Positions 46,113 through 56,700 of a stretch of 64,000 bases of DNA are shown piece after piece. Source of the stretch: Xiphias gladius (Eukaryota > Chordata > Actinopteri > Istiophoriformes > Xiphiidae); NCBI RefSeq assembly GCF_016859285.1, contig NC_053400.1:12516046-12580045 (forward strand), given 5' to 3'. A program made the translations under genes and the position numbers. The notes beneath the pieces were generated by a model that did no database searches, was not told the DNA's origin, and saw only the letters and a program-made list of their open reading frames with translations. How positions within the stretch are numbered: position 1 is the first letter of the stretch; the number at the start of each line of letters is the position of its first letter.

Positions 46113-46440
46113 TTTGGTAACATTCGCTTTTTCGCAGAGGCTTGGGGCATCAACATTAATGGACTTCTGTACGGCACGGAGACAGTTGTGTCTTATTCGC
46201 TAATTCACTCGTATCTTCATAGCCGCTGTTTAGCTTGGCAGCAGCGGGCGGGCGCTTCCTGTGTTGGCTCGCGACACGTGACGCGCCGAGCGGTCGGTTT
46301 CTGTTTCACCTCCCAGCGTCTCGACAGCTCACACAGGCTCGCCACGCACTTCCCCTTTACTCAGCCCAGACAAGAAGCCGCCTGTTTGGGGGGCAGCAGC
46401 GATTCCACCGTGAAAACACGTCCAGTAATTCGTTAACGCC
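45780..46440 (-). promoter_or_regulatory. sppl2a: CpG-rich 5' region and promoter of sppl2a
   Basis: The region is CpG-rich compared with the flanking DNA and contains the first exon. The start codon is in a good context (CCAAAATGG at 46116-46108). An E-box GACACGTGAC at 46273-46282, about 160 bp upstream of the start codon, matches 9 of 10 positions of the CLEAR motif GTCACGTGAC bound by TFEB, the master regulator of lysosomal genes. No TATA box was found. Confidence 0.6.
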
Positions 46441-46487
46441 CGTGTAGCGAATTCAGCCCTCAGTGTAATAACGGTGTAATTTAGTTG

Positions 46488-46560
46488 TATCAGTCTGAGA
46501 CCACTTTCCCATTCAAGTCTACGGGGAAGTGGTCTCAGACTTTTGGACCCCACTGTATAT
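46488..46560. mobile_element. MITE-like hairpin, copy 2 (same family as 1862-1929)
   Basis: AGTCTGAGACCACTTTCCC, a 12-base spacer, then GGGGAAGTGGTCTCAGACTT and TTGGACCCCACTGTATA. It has the same arms and right end as the copy at 1862-1929. It lies about 380 bp upstream of the sppl2a start codon. The left end is truncated in both copies. Confidence 0.65.
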
Positions 46561-47213
46561 CATGAAAAATCAAGTGTTACCAATATTTTTTTAGCATAAA
46601 GTACTTAAAGTATCATAGATATAAGTTCTCAATAGATCTTTTTCGCAGCAGACATTTTGACTTCACATGGTAAGAAAAGAAAAAGGGAAGACTAACATTA
46701 ACGATTTATTTGTTCCACTTAGGTGTCCCAGTAAGACCCAGTGAGGCCATGATGATCCGGTCCTTCGATGCAGGATGTGTATGTTTGGGGACATTGTGTA
46801 TATTTGTGTTTGTGTGCTGGAATTCTAAAACATGACCTGAAATGTTTGCATATTCGCTAATGTGAAAAACTAGTAGTGCTCTTTTTTTTTTTTAAATTAA
46901 GACCCAACCAGTATAACTGAACAACAGGCTATGTGTGTATATACTGAATATAAGTATAATTGATCTATGTAAGAAGGCAATGCACTGCCTGAAAAGTATG
47001 TGCAAACACTGGGAGAGTTGGCAAAGTATATCAAACACCATGTATTAACAATAATGACTAAAAGAAAAAGGTGTGTATGGACAGAGTTAACATCCTGATC
47101 AGTATTAAGATATTATTTTGATGTCATCATGTAATATTATTTGTATTACATAATTTACACTTGTAACACTAAAATGTACATTTATAATGTATGAAAAATC
47201 AACCCAAACTAAA

Positions 47214-50200
47214 TCAAAGTGTGTGGGAGGGGGGCTGCTTTTCTACTCTCTGGGTCTTCAGATAGCGTTTGGAGTCTGGAAGTGAGTACAGTGCTGAGAG
47301 TGGTTCAGTGGACTGCTTTGGTGCTACAAGAAATATCATCAATGTATGTACTGTTAACGTTTGCTAATCACCACTTTATGTTTTGTTACCTAGTCTAGTC
47401 ATACTGAGGGGATTACTTACTGAGCCCACTGAATCACAGGCAACACACCTCCTCACCAGCTGGTGAGGAGGTGTAGCGCTTACACTGTAATCCTAAATAC
47501 TGGAAAAGGGCAGTAGCCTCTAGTGGCTGCTCCACCTGTCACAAAAAAAGGAACATTATCACTGATGGTCACTGCACTGCAATGACTGTGAACGGTGGCT
47601 TCGAGAGCACAAAAAACAGACTACAGAGAATGAATAACCTATGACATATTATTCTTACCACAGCTGATTGTGAAGCAGTGCTTCTTGGGATCAGGGCTGT
47701 CCAGTGAGTTCCATCTTTTGTATGGAATCAGACTGCAGGGATCTTGAGATCTTGATCTGCTTCAGCCATCTATACCTCAGTAAAAATAAATTCAAAATAC
47801 AACAGTGTGAGTAAAAATAAATAATCTAATTGATATTGAGTACTGTTTGTTAGTGTTATTAACTTACATTTGTCTGGTAGAGCCATCTACTACTTAAATG
47901 GAAAAATAGATTAAATAGTAAAATAAATAATCTTTGAACTATTAAATACGTGAAATCAAAACTTGCAGGAGACTTGTTAATGTTGTCATTAATAAATAAC
48001 TTAACTCAGGTACATACAGATACACTTAACTTAAAAAAAACAAACAACAGAAGGGTAAGTAATCCCACCAATGAACTCTCAGTCTGTCAGGGTAGAGGTG
48101 CCCAGGGTACATCGGCAGAGAGGAGGTATCCCAACTGGCTCCAATCAACAAGAAGGAGCAGTGAAATCTGATCTTGCCAGAACAGGCAGGTGTCCCCTCC
48201 TGCAGCCAGGAGAGGACCCTGCTTTCCCAGACAGATAGAATGGTAAATGGCTGCATTTATATAGCGCTTTTATCCAAAGTGGTTTACACTCTTCCTCTTA
48301 TTCACCCATTCTACCCTGTTATGTACTGGCCTGACCGTCAGGAGCAATTTGGGATTCAGAGCCTTACCCAAGGGGCACTTTAGCACATGGACGGGAGGAG
48401 CTTGGTATTGAACCACCAACCCTGCATTTAGCAGACAACCTGCTCTACCCCCTGAGTCACAGCCACCCCAAATTGACAGATAGAAGTCCTAAATTGAATA
48501 AATATTCAGCAACCCAGCCATCAGATATAAACAGGCCCTGGTGCAAGACGTTACCTAGTGAAATGCCATCCCCGCCACACGCAAATACCAGTTCTCAAGC
48601 TCTCAAATGGACAATCCAACAAAGGTAGTACATACAAATAGGCCCTGGTCCAAGATGCTACATAGGATATTCAGAGCCCTGCCAGACACAAAGGTTACCT
48701 GGGGCTTCGTCAGCCTTACCAAATGCAAAGAGTGTCCAGGTTTCTAATCGTACTTCTTCATGCAGCATTCCAGGTAGACATTCCTAATCAGAGTTGCTGT
48801 CTTCAGATCTCAGTGGCCACTCATCACAAATGAGCCGGTGAATCCTGTTTGGGTCTGAAAGTTCCTGAAAGGATCTGAAGCCTGAGGTTGAAGGAAGCTG
48901 ACTCCCAGTACCTTTCTCCCCTGATCCTGTTTGTGGGGGAGCTGAGGCCTGAAATTGATGGAGCAAATTCCTGGAGGCTTCCCTCAAAATCCCACCTCAG
49001 CCTCTTAGCACTTACCTGTTCGCTGCGGCTCTCTTCCCTGCTCCTCTTTGTAGAGGAGTTGTGGCCTGATGTTGAAGTTGAAGTTTCCTGGGGGTAACTG
49101 CTGGATGAGAGAAGAGAGAGGTCTGATGTTGTCATCATCGTCATCTTCTGAGTCTTCTTCATCCTCAGTCATGGTGTCGTAAGCGGAATCCTCACTGTTC
49201 CAGTCTTCCAGTCCCTCGATATCAATATCGTCTTCTTCCTCGTCCCCCCCTTCCTCCTCCTCCTCATCCTCCTCGTCACTATCCATGTATTGATCTTCAT
49301 CAAACTCATCCTTATCTTCAGAGAGTTGAGGAAGGCCTTCACCTTCACCATCATTCACAATAACAACCTCAATCACACCGTCCTCTTCATCATCAGAATA
49401 GATGTAGATTGGGAGATTGTTGTCGATGTCCATAATCCCGATGACTGCAGGGAGGTCATCTTCTGCAGGACGTTCAATGATGTAACTTACATGCTGAGAG
49501 GAGCCACCTGAGGGGAAATAGTTAAAGCACCTGAAAACTTGATAGTCTCACAATATCAAAGACTCAAAGTTAAAGTTAGAAAAGAGTCACTGTAAAACCA
49601 TTATGTAACTATGAATGCAATGCGAGTGTCACATGCTCCCTGTGACAAACCAACACACAGAACACTGCCCCCTTCAGAGAGTTCTGCCTCTGTTATTTTG
49701 AACAGAGGAGGGTATGAGAATGATTTTATATTGCACTCCCATGAGACTTGATAAGGATTATTGTTTACACCACTAGGTCACTTGTTACTGTTAACTGATG
49801 GTCACATGTAAAATTATCAACTGTTAATGTGTTTGTCCTTGGCATTATCTTTTTCGCGAGGATGGAAATTTTGACCATATAAAATACAAATAAATTCAAA
49901 TATATGGTTAACAAGTTTGAGTTACAGATGAAAGATGAACTATTTTGTGTTTCAAAACAAAACACTTAACAGTATCAGCCTGTTTTACTTTGTTTTTGCA
50001 CACAATGTACACACCGGCGTACACACACTTTTCACAGCATCGAGCACCTCTATAACCTCACACCTGCTTTGTAGGATGTGAGAAAATAAACAAAAGGAGG
50101 GATGTGTAGAATCATCTGCCAACTCGATGCTGTTATTATAATGTTGAGAGCATATTCAGTTCAGCTGGTTTGACACCACACAGTTGAATTATCACTAGCT

Positions 50201-51604
50201 CAACTATGGTGAAAAAGCACCGGTGGAAAAATCAAAAACTCGTGGATCTAAATGTTTCTGGATAGAAAAAGTTCGCAAAGTTTTGAATGTCGGGCTGGTG
50301 TTTTCACGTACATTGCCATTTCAGTCTTACCTAATTGAAATCTGCTCAGATGGTTAATCAAGAGCCCATTTGTACCACTAATGTAATGGTCAGGTCATAT
50401 TTAAGGGTTACTTACTAATGACAAAATTGTTTTAAGATATTTAACTGCTAAGGAGGCTTCTAAAGGAGAGTTTGTTTTTCTTTTGATTTTTTAAAGGCGA
50501 TGTTTTGCAAATCTAGAGTTCTTCAATAACAAAAAAAACATACTAGTAAAAATAATAGTAATAATAATGGTTTTAATTATACACATAAAGAAGTCAGTCC
50601 GTCAGTCAAATAACCGATTCCCTTGCACATGCACTGGAGAAAATCCTTTTTTTTTGCACCAACAGAGCAGGGGCAGGGTAGGAACATCAGTGTTTATTTC
50701 GAAAAAAAAAAAAATGATCAGGGTTTTCAAATAAGATGCACAAGTAGAACGATGCAATATGCATTAAACTGCATGCGTCATTACGCACGCTGAACCATGG
50801 GTACTAAATCCTGCACAACGAACAGCAAGAATTCACAAAAACAACCACACTAAACTGGCAGTAAACTACCCGTTTATTACGGGTTATTCTTACAGTTCTT
50901 GAGCAGCAAATCACGCTGCGTGCAGGAGACGGTGGCATCCAGAACGCAGGGCGCGCCCACGCATTTAAATTCAAACTTCAACCATTAAAACGAGTGGACT
51001 GGGAGTCCCTGAAAAAAGAACTGGTGCGTACACACCTGTGCGTCCTGGCGTCCTGACCTTCGTCCCTAATGGTTCCGTCGTCTCCATCGTACATTTTTTG
51101 CATCATATGAATTCCGGCCCATTCGTCATCTTTTTCCACTAATTTGGATGCATTATTTGGAAAATGTCATGCCCTCAAACCAAAAATAACAGCGTTTTCA
51201 AGTTAACAAACAATGTTAAAACATTCCACAGGCGTCCCAGGAAATGGAATACATTCTATCCAACAAACAATCAACTTACACGAAGAAATCATAGAGTAAA
51301 AGTCTATTTTCACCAAATCTGTGTTTTTCCAACAGGCCTACTGACATGGTGTCAAATGTCCAGTGTTAAATTAAAAATGTTACATCTACTTTCATACCAA
51401 GGGAGCTTTAAATGATTTTAGGGAGGCAAATTATCGAATTTGTAATTAAGAAATATGAATGCACTTTCGTCTCACCTGCACTGTGACAGGCGACTCCAAT
51501 CAGCAGGCGTTCCTCATTGAGCAGCGGCCTACCGAGGGCAATTTTCCACAGTAGTTCCAAAGTTTCAGTTTGCAGCAGGTCAACAGAGTCCAAATGCAAA
51601 GAGA
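47214..51604 (-). CDS. Unrecognised gene encoding a highly acidic protein (about 220 aa)
   Basis: I do not recognise this protein. The model is noncoding exon 1, 51604-51476; exon 2, 49507-49016, with ATG at 49433; exon 3, 48948-48912; exon 4, 47756-47659; and exon 5, 47323-47214 with stop TGA. The coding lengths 418+37+98+110 sum to 663 nt, an exact frame of 220 codons plus stop. Exon 2 encodes MDIDNNLPIYIYSDDEEDG, then a long Asp/Glu-rich stretch of about 100 residues, then NFNFNIRPQLLYKEEQ. Exons 4-5 give PYKRWNSLDSPDPKKHCFTI and a basic end (DSKRYLKTQRVEKQPP). Exons 2 and 5 have clear splice signals. Exon 3 needs a 67-bp intron and is the weakest. Without splicing, exon 2 reads 142 residues. 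The composition suggests a nuclear protein, but this is only inference. It diverges from wdr93. Confidence 0.45.
47445..47474. repeat. Perfect 30-bp palindrome without spacer
   Basis: ACACCTCCTCACCAG is joined directly to its reverse complement CTGGTGAGGAGGTGT, centred on CAGCTG. It lies in the putative last intron of the acidic-protein gene. No flanking repeat was recognised. Confidence 0.95.
48240..48475. repeat. Teleost dispersed repeat (GCATTTATATAGCGCTTTTATCC type)
   Basis: The stretch TGGCTGCATTTATATAGCGC through TTGAACCACCAACCCTGC and CTGCTCTACCCCCTGAGTCA is a very common teleost interspersed element. It lies in the putative intron 3 of the acidic-protein gene. Confidence 0.65.
48835..49105. 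repeat. Decayed tandem duplication across exon 2/exon 3 of the acidic-protein gene
   Basis: The segments beginning near 49036 (CCTGCTCCTCTTTGTAGAGG), 48918 (CCTGATCCTGTTTGTGGGGG) and, more diverged, 48840 (TGAATCCTGTTTGGGTC) are related. Each is followed by a GCCTGA..TTGA block and TTCCTGG. Spacing is about 118 and about 80 bases. The duplicated unit contains the 3' end of exon 2. Confidence 0.6.
49508..51475 (-). other. Putative intron 1 of the acidic-protein gene
   Basis: Two kilobases of AT-rich DNA with A runs near 50700-50713. A GC-richer patch with CpG lies at 50880-51090. No coding sequence is supported. Confidence 0.5.
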
Positions 51605-51644
51605 GAATTCAGAATGGTCTTCAGACCTTATATAGCCTCTCTTG
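51605..51644 (-). promoter_or_regulatory. TATA-box promoter of the unrecognised acidic-protein gene
   Basis: The minus strand carries GGCTATATAAGGTC, with TATATAA at 51634-51628. A start about 30 bases downstream falls near 51603, just ahead of an exon-like stretch with a good donor at 51475. The match to the TATA consensus is strong, and no comparable motif was seen at the other three gene starts visible in the window. Confidence 0.55.
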
Positions 51645-53390
51645 GGTCATCATTCTATTTCCGTGACATTTACTGATGCGTGCGTGTGAGCAAGCAAGAG
51701 AGAGAAATTTTCTCATGTTTTTATTCTACATATTTCTATTTTATTTATTTATTTTTCCTTTTGGTAGAGCCACTATTTAACAAAGTGCAAACCATTAATT
51801 TTCTTTTTCTTACATTCTGAGTTATAACTTAGGCTACCTGGTAAACCTTGTAGGCCTGCTAAGGCAATGCTGTACCTGTGGTCCCGCCAATACAACAAAT
51901 TTGAATTTGAAAACCAAAACTGAGGGAAAGAGTGCAAGGAAAGAATTGGATAAACAGAGCGGCAGATGTTCACAAGAAACAGTCAGGCTCTCTGCTCTGC
52001 CCCACAAAAATATCAGAGGCCAGCACCCTTTTACCTTTTTGCTCTCCACCCATCACCAGCCCAGACAAACAAACTGTTTGGAGTCAGTTTCCGACATGGG
52101 AGAATTGGATAGAAATATCTTGATAGGGGGACAAAGGGAAAATAATGTTACTGTGAAGGCTTCATATGGTTGTTGTCAACGACTAACTCTTTGCTATTTT
52201 TTTATGGTATCTGGAATTTTTTTCTTATTTTATTCCAAATCACTGTGTCTCACTTTAAAGCTGCAGGTGGACCATACATATCATTAGGCCTGCTCTTTTT
52301 CCTCAGTCACACACATACCTGTGAGGCCATGTGTTCCAATGGAGAAGGACAAAAGTGCAGTCATTCGTCTATAAGACTCTGACACTTGAGAGAAAGAAAA
52401 CCTGTGTTTCCATCCAGACGCACATGCTTTTATGAAGCGAGCACATGGCTACATTTTCTGAATTTCAAATCTCGACAGATTATCATTATACACTATAATA
52501 TCATACAAACGTGTTGTAACATCTGTTTTTTACAATCTTTGTCTAAAAAAAAAGCAAAGATTTACTCTTCAGAAATGTATGTTGAGCTCATACGGATGTT
52601 TACAACTGCCAACAGGATACAGAAATGTTTGTCCCGTTTTGCATTGAAATACTGTCCTCTTGGGGCCAGTCACAGTTTGAAACTGAACCATCCCAAGTAG
52701 GTGAGGAACCAGCGTGAAGTTTGCTATTCATTCATTATCTGCGGTTGCACAGTAAAGCTGTTTGTTTACTTTGGGTATTTTGTTTGTTTATTTTGCTCAG
52801 CTTAGGTTGTATAAAGCGCGACTTATCAGAAAATGACACCTATAATTTTATTCTGTTTCCTTTTCTGTTTGGAGGACAATCCATTAAAAATCTAATGGGC
52901 CACAGACTTTATCAGGTTTTTCATTGAAACTTTTTATGTATGTCAGCTTCTGCCTTTTCTCACTTTTGAACCTGCCGCATTTCGATGGTTGTAAGGTGAG
53001 AAACGAGGCCCCATATTCGGCATATTGCTCTCCGGAGACGATCTCGTTTGACAGATATCCGACGCCGTATCCGTGACTGCGTCTTAACCACGGCGACTTT
53101 AACGATAATGCAAAAAAAATAACAGCATGCTAGTCTTTAGCATTAATAAATAACAATCGAGAATTGATAGTGTTGACACGGAGTCACTGCGAGGTCTAGC
53201 TGGCTGTTTTTTGACCTCTAAGGTGCCTCTCTGCGGACTTCCTGGCAACGGTGCGTCTATGGAGGCACCGTTGCCATGACGACCGCGAAGCACTTGACAC
53301 CCTCCAGGACCGTGATACTGTGACCGTAGGAAACTTTGGGCAATTCAAGGTATGACTGCAGGCTAGCGAGGACATTTACATTGCGATTGC
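51645..53390. other. Spacer between the acidic-protein gene and wdr93
   Basis: The divergent intergenic region is mostly AT-rich. Several open stretches (for example 51901-52287 and 52386-52700, plus strand) show no domain or repeat similarity. It becomes CpG-rich toward 53000-53600, upstream of wdr93. Confidence 0.6.
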
Positions 53391-53413
53391 GAATGTCCGG
53401 TAAAGTCGGCAAA

Positions 53414-53562
53414 GGTATTCACAGATTCTGACCTCCCCGCGTCGTTACGCGACGCGTTGGCCAAAGACAAACGACGCCTCTCTGCAAACGAGGCAGAGGC
53501 GTCGTTTGTGTTTTGACAGCGTTTCGCTCACTGATGCTTGGAGGTCCAATCTGTGAATATCC
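53414..53562. mobile_element. 149-bp palindromic (snap-back) element upstream of wdr93
   Basis: The outer arms GGTATTCACAGATT and AATCTGTGAATATCC are inverted, as are CTGACCTCC and GGAGGTCC just inside them. The inner arms ACAAACGACGCCTCT (53467-53481) and AGAGGCGTCGTTTGT (53495-53509) are perfect complements around a 13-base loop. The intervening sequences also align with few gaps, so nearly the whole 149 bases fold on themselves. It is CpG-rich and lies about 210 bp upstream of the wdr93 ATG. It may be a MITE or a regulatory hairpin. Confidence 0.75.
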
Positions 53563-53771
53563 GTCCGAATGTACCGATCAGGTTGAGTCAGCTACAGTAT
53601 CGGTGTCTGAGTGACTCCTGGGTGATGAAAACCGTGTGCTCTCTTGCCCGGCCATTGTGGTGTCGCATCGCGCCCAGCAGCTTACAGGAAACAAACTAGT
53701 TTGTGTAAAATTAACACGTTTTTGCCAATTTCACGTCCTACAAAGGTCCAAAAGGTACAGCAGACTCCGAA

Positions 53772-56700
53772 ATGGAAGAGGCTTGCAAAGCAGAGAAATC
53801 AAGGGGGAAAACTCTGGAACCGTCCAGTGTGACACAGGTATCTGTCAAGACAGAGATGTTAAACGTCAAAGACTTGACAAGCCATCTGGCAAAATTGGTC
53901 CTAAACTGTGTATTATTTGAAGAGTGTCAAATCAAATCAAGATTATTCGTGTGTCCCAATATCACATATGTCCAAAAGGCGTTACAGGCACACACAGCCC
54001 TTGCTATTTATTTTGCCAATGAACAAAAATAGCTTATTGAATGAAAGGATGAGTGTTTTCCAAAGGACACGAGGGTAGTCATTTTTGACTGCTATGACTC
54101 ATCCATCAGCTTCCAGAGAGCACCAACTGCCTCGCGTGCTCGGAAGACGGCAGGTACCTCGGTCTGGGTCACTCCCAGGGCTTGTCTGTGTGGCGTGCCT
54201 CTTCTCTGATCCATGCTGCAGACTGGCTGGAGGACGGACTGGAAATTACATCTATTCAGATGACCAGAGTGGCCGAGACCGCCTACCTGCTTGCCACTAT
54301 TGATGATATGGGTGGGTAGTATGCTTCTGATCAGCCACCATTCTTCTCTTTAGTTCCTCTTGTGTTTATCACCCGTCTCAGAGTGAGATTCATTCGGACG
54401 CTTCCGATGCACTAGTGGGCTCTTCAGGGGGTGAATTGTGATGCGCTGGACTGAAACAATGACACGTGAATTAGAGCTAGAGGAAAGAAAGGTTAAAACT
54501 CGAATCCTGCGAGAGGTTTTCAGAAAGTGTAGCAACAGGTACTTTGTTAAGAAGGTATTGTCATGCTTACATCAGATGCTATCTTCTTTCTCTGCAGGTG
54601 TTGCCAGAGTCTTTGCATATCACTGTGACAGCATCCACCTCCTCAGTGTTGTTAACGTCATGGTGCGTACTGTCATTCACCATTGCATTTTATCAGTCAT
54701 CTCTTGAGATATGCCTTCTCATGTTTTGTTTTTCAACCTCTGAATTTTTCTAAAGATAAATGAACACATGAGTTTTTATGTGTTGTTGATAAGGGTACTT
54801 CGAGTTAGGTTAAGGGTAAATCCAGTTGTTTTTTGGTGTTGTTTTGCATATGGGTTTCATTTTTGCAGTTACAACAGAAAAAAAAATATTTTTAAAAGAG
54901 AGATCCTGTCATCATTAGGAAGATATCAACAAAAGGAGCATTTGCTTGACCTTTGAACTATCTCAAGGGGGACATTACGGAGCTGCATTATTCAGTTGTA
55001 AGTCAGGACTTCTTGTTTGAGCTATTTTCATTGTGTGATTTCAAATAAAGACCTCACATTCAAATACTGAATCACATGAATCCCATATATCCTATCAGGC
55101 AGTGGTGCTGGCTGGCTCGAAGTCTATCACTTCCCCTCAGAAACCTGGCTGAAAGAGTTAGAGATGGCAGTCTCCAAGACGCAGGTATTGCACCGTAATT
55201 GTTAGCCTGGCTTGAACATGATCGTATATTAGGCAACTTACGAACAGTGAAATTTGATTGTCAACTACCATTTGAATGTGAACTGAGTTTGTTTTTTTTT
55301 TTTAATTAGTGCACTAATAATTAATTAATGCAGAAAAGTGAGAAAATGCTAAATATGTGCATAATTCCCCACTGGCATAAAGAACACCAAAGGGCCCTGG
55401 ACTCAATGCTGCCTGGGGAAGAGCAACAAGCTTGAAATGTGGTGAATGTGTTAAAAATCCACAGTAGCTGCCAGTTCAAATCTTTTTCTTGTCTTTCATC
55501 CCATTAAATGCATGTTTTTGTGCACATATTCGGCACATTAATTTGTAAAAATGTGAACCTCTTATGTTCTTTATTATTACTGAGCTGATTGGGAAGCATT
55601 ATTTTAATATTTTTTGTGGATTTCTAGTTTTTATTTTTGAATTTGTCATTTTAACTGCTGCCAAATACAACTGTATGTCATTGAATTACAAATTTGATTT
55701 ATTTGCGAAAACAATAGGATAGTTATGGTATTGTACACTATATTGGTCTTTCTTTTTTAATCTTCAGGAAGCAAACTCTTCTCCAGATGTGGGTGTAAAA
55801 TGGTCTCCATTGTCAGCGGCAACTATAATCAAGCCACACAAAATTCCAGCAGGTATAATTTTATTGACACCAAAAATGTTTTACAACTATTTTGTTGTAT
55901 GATTAAATGCAGCACGGATGTTTCTCTGTCTGTACTTATACTGTATATCTCTTGTTTAAACGACCACAGTAAGTGTCCCATCAATTTCCCTCTTTTTCTA
56001 CCGTTGGAAAAAGAAGTAAAAGCCTGAGAAAACACTTCAGTTGAGATTGCGGCCAAGTCAATATCCCTCCATTTTTTTTTGCTGTTGTGCAGGGACAGCA
56101 TTAGAAGGTCCAGAGAAGGTGCAGACAACAGACTTTTTGATACACTATTTGGCTGTGGATGTAGACAACATGAGTCGCCAAAGGGAGGAACAGTCTTTGA
56201 ATACAGATGAAGAAAAAACAAAAGAAAGAAATGAATGCCCAAGGTATGATGAAGTTTACACAAATTCAATCAGCATTTCACAGCTTAGCTGCCTTGGACT
56301 GTATGATTGCTCTGTGTGAATTGTCAGATACACAGTCTTTGACCAAAGGTTTTGCAGGATTTTCTAACCAAACTTGTGCCTTTGATAATCATTTAATTTG
56401 AATGCAGATTCTCTCACATTAGTTACATGGACTCTTGTTTTTTTGCAGACGTTGCACCCAGCACTTTCTTCTGCCTTGTGGTCAGTTTCCTGGTGACATT
56501 AAAGCAAAGACTCAGCCAGGTTTGTAATGGAGGAAGGGTGGTGCTGGGTTCTCCAGTATTTGGTGTTGAATACATGAATTTTCTATGATAAAGGATAATG
56601 TAAAACAGTTGGCTAGTACTGTTTCAGAGTCCGTTCCACTAAAAATATTTGGCAGTTTCCAGAATAATAGCTCATAAACAGGGTCTCTGTTCAAGAGAAT

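Noticed and set aside
45969..46436. 155-codon plus-strand open frame upstream of sppl2a
   Set aside because: It runs antisense through the sppl2a first exon and CpG-rich promoter, where stops are scarce; no domain or splice partner was seen.
48026..48256. Possible extra exon of the acidic-protein gene (MYPGHLYPDRLRVH frame)
   Set aside because: A donor at about 48090 could join in phase 2, but no good acceptor was found and it overlaps a dispersed repeat; the 37-nt exon 3 model needs no such exon.
51408..51599. 63-codon minus-strand frame read as starting with Met at 51599
   Set aside because: The codon there is TTG, with no in-frame ATG upstream. The stretch is better explained as a leader exon.
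53393..53420. Possible upstream start exon of wdr93 (MSGKVGK then GTATTC)
   Set aside because: It is short, ends at the border of the palindromic element, and no frame-compatible acceptor is required before 53772.
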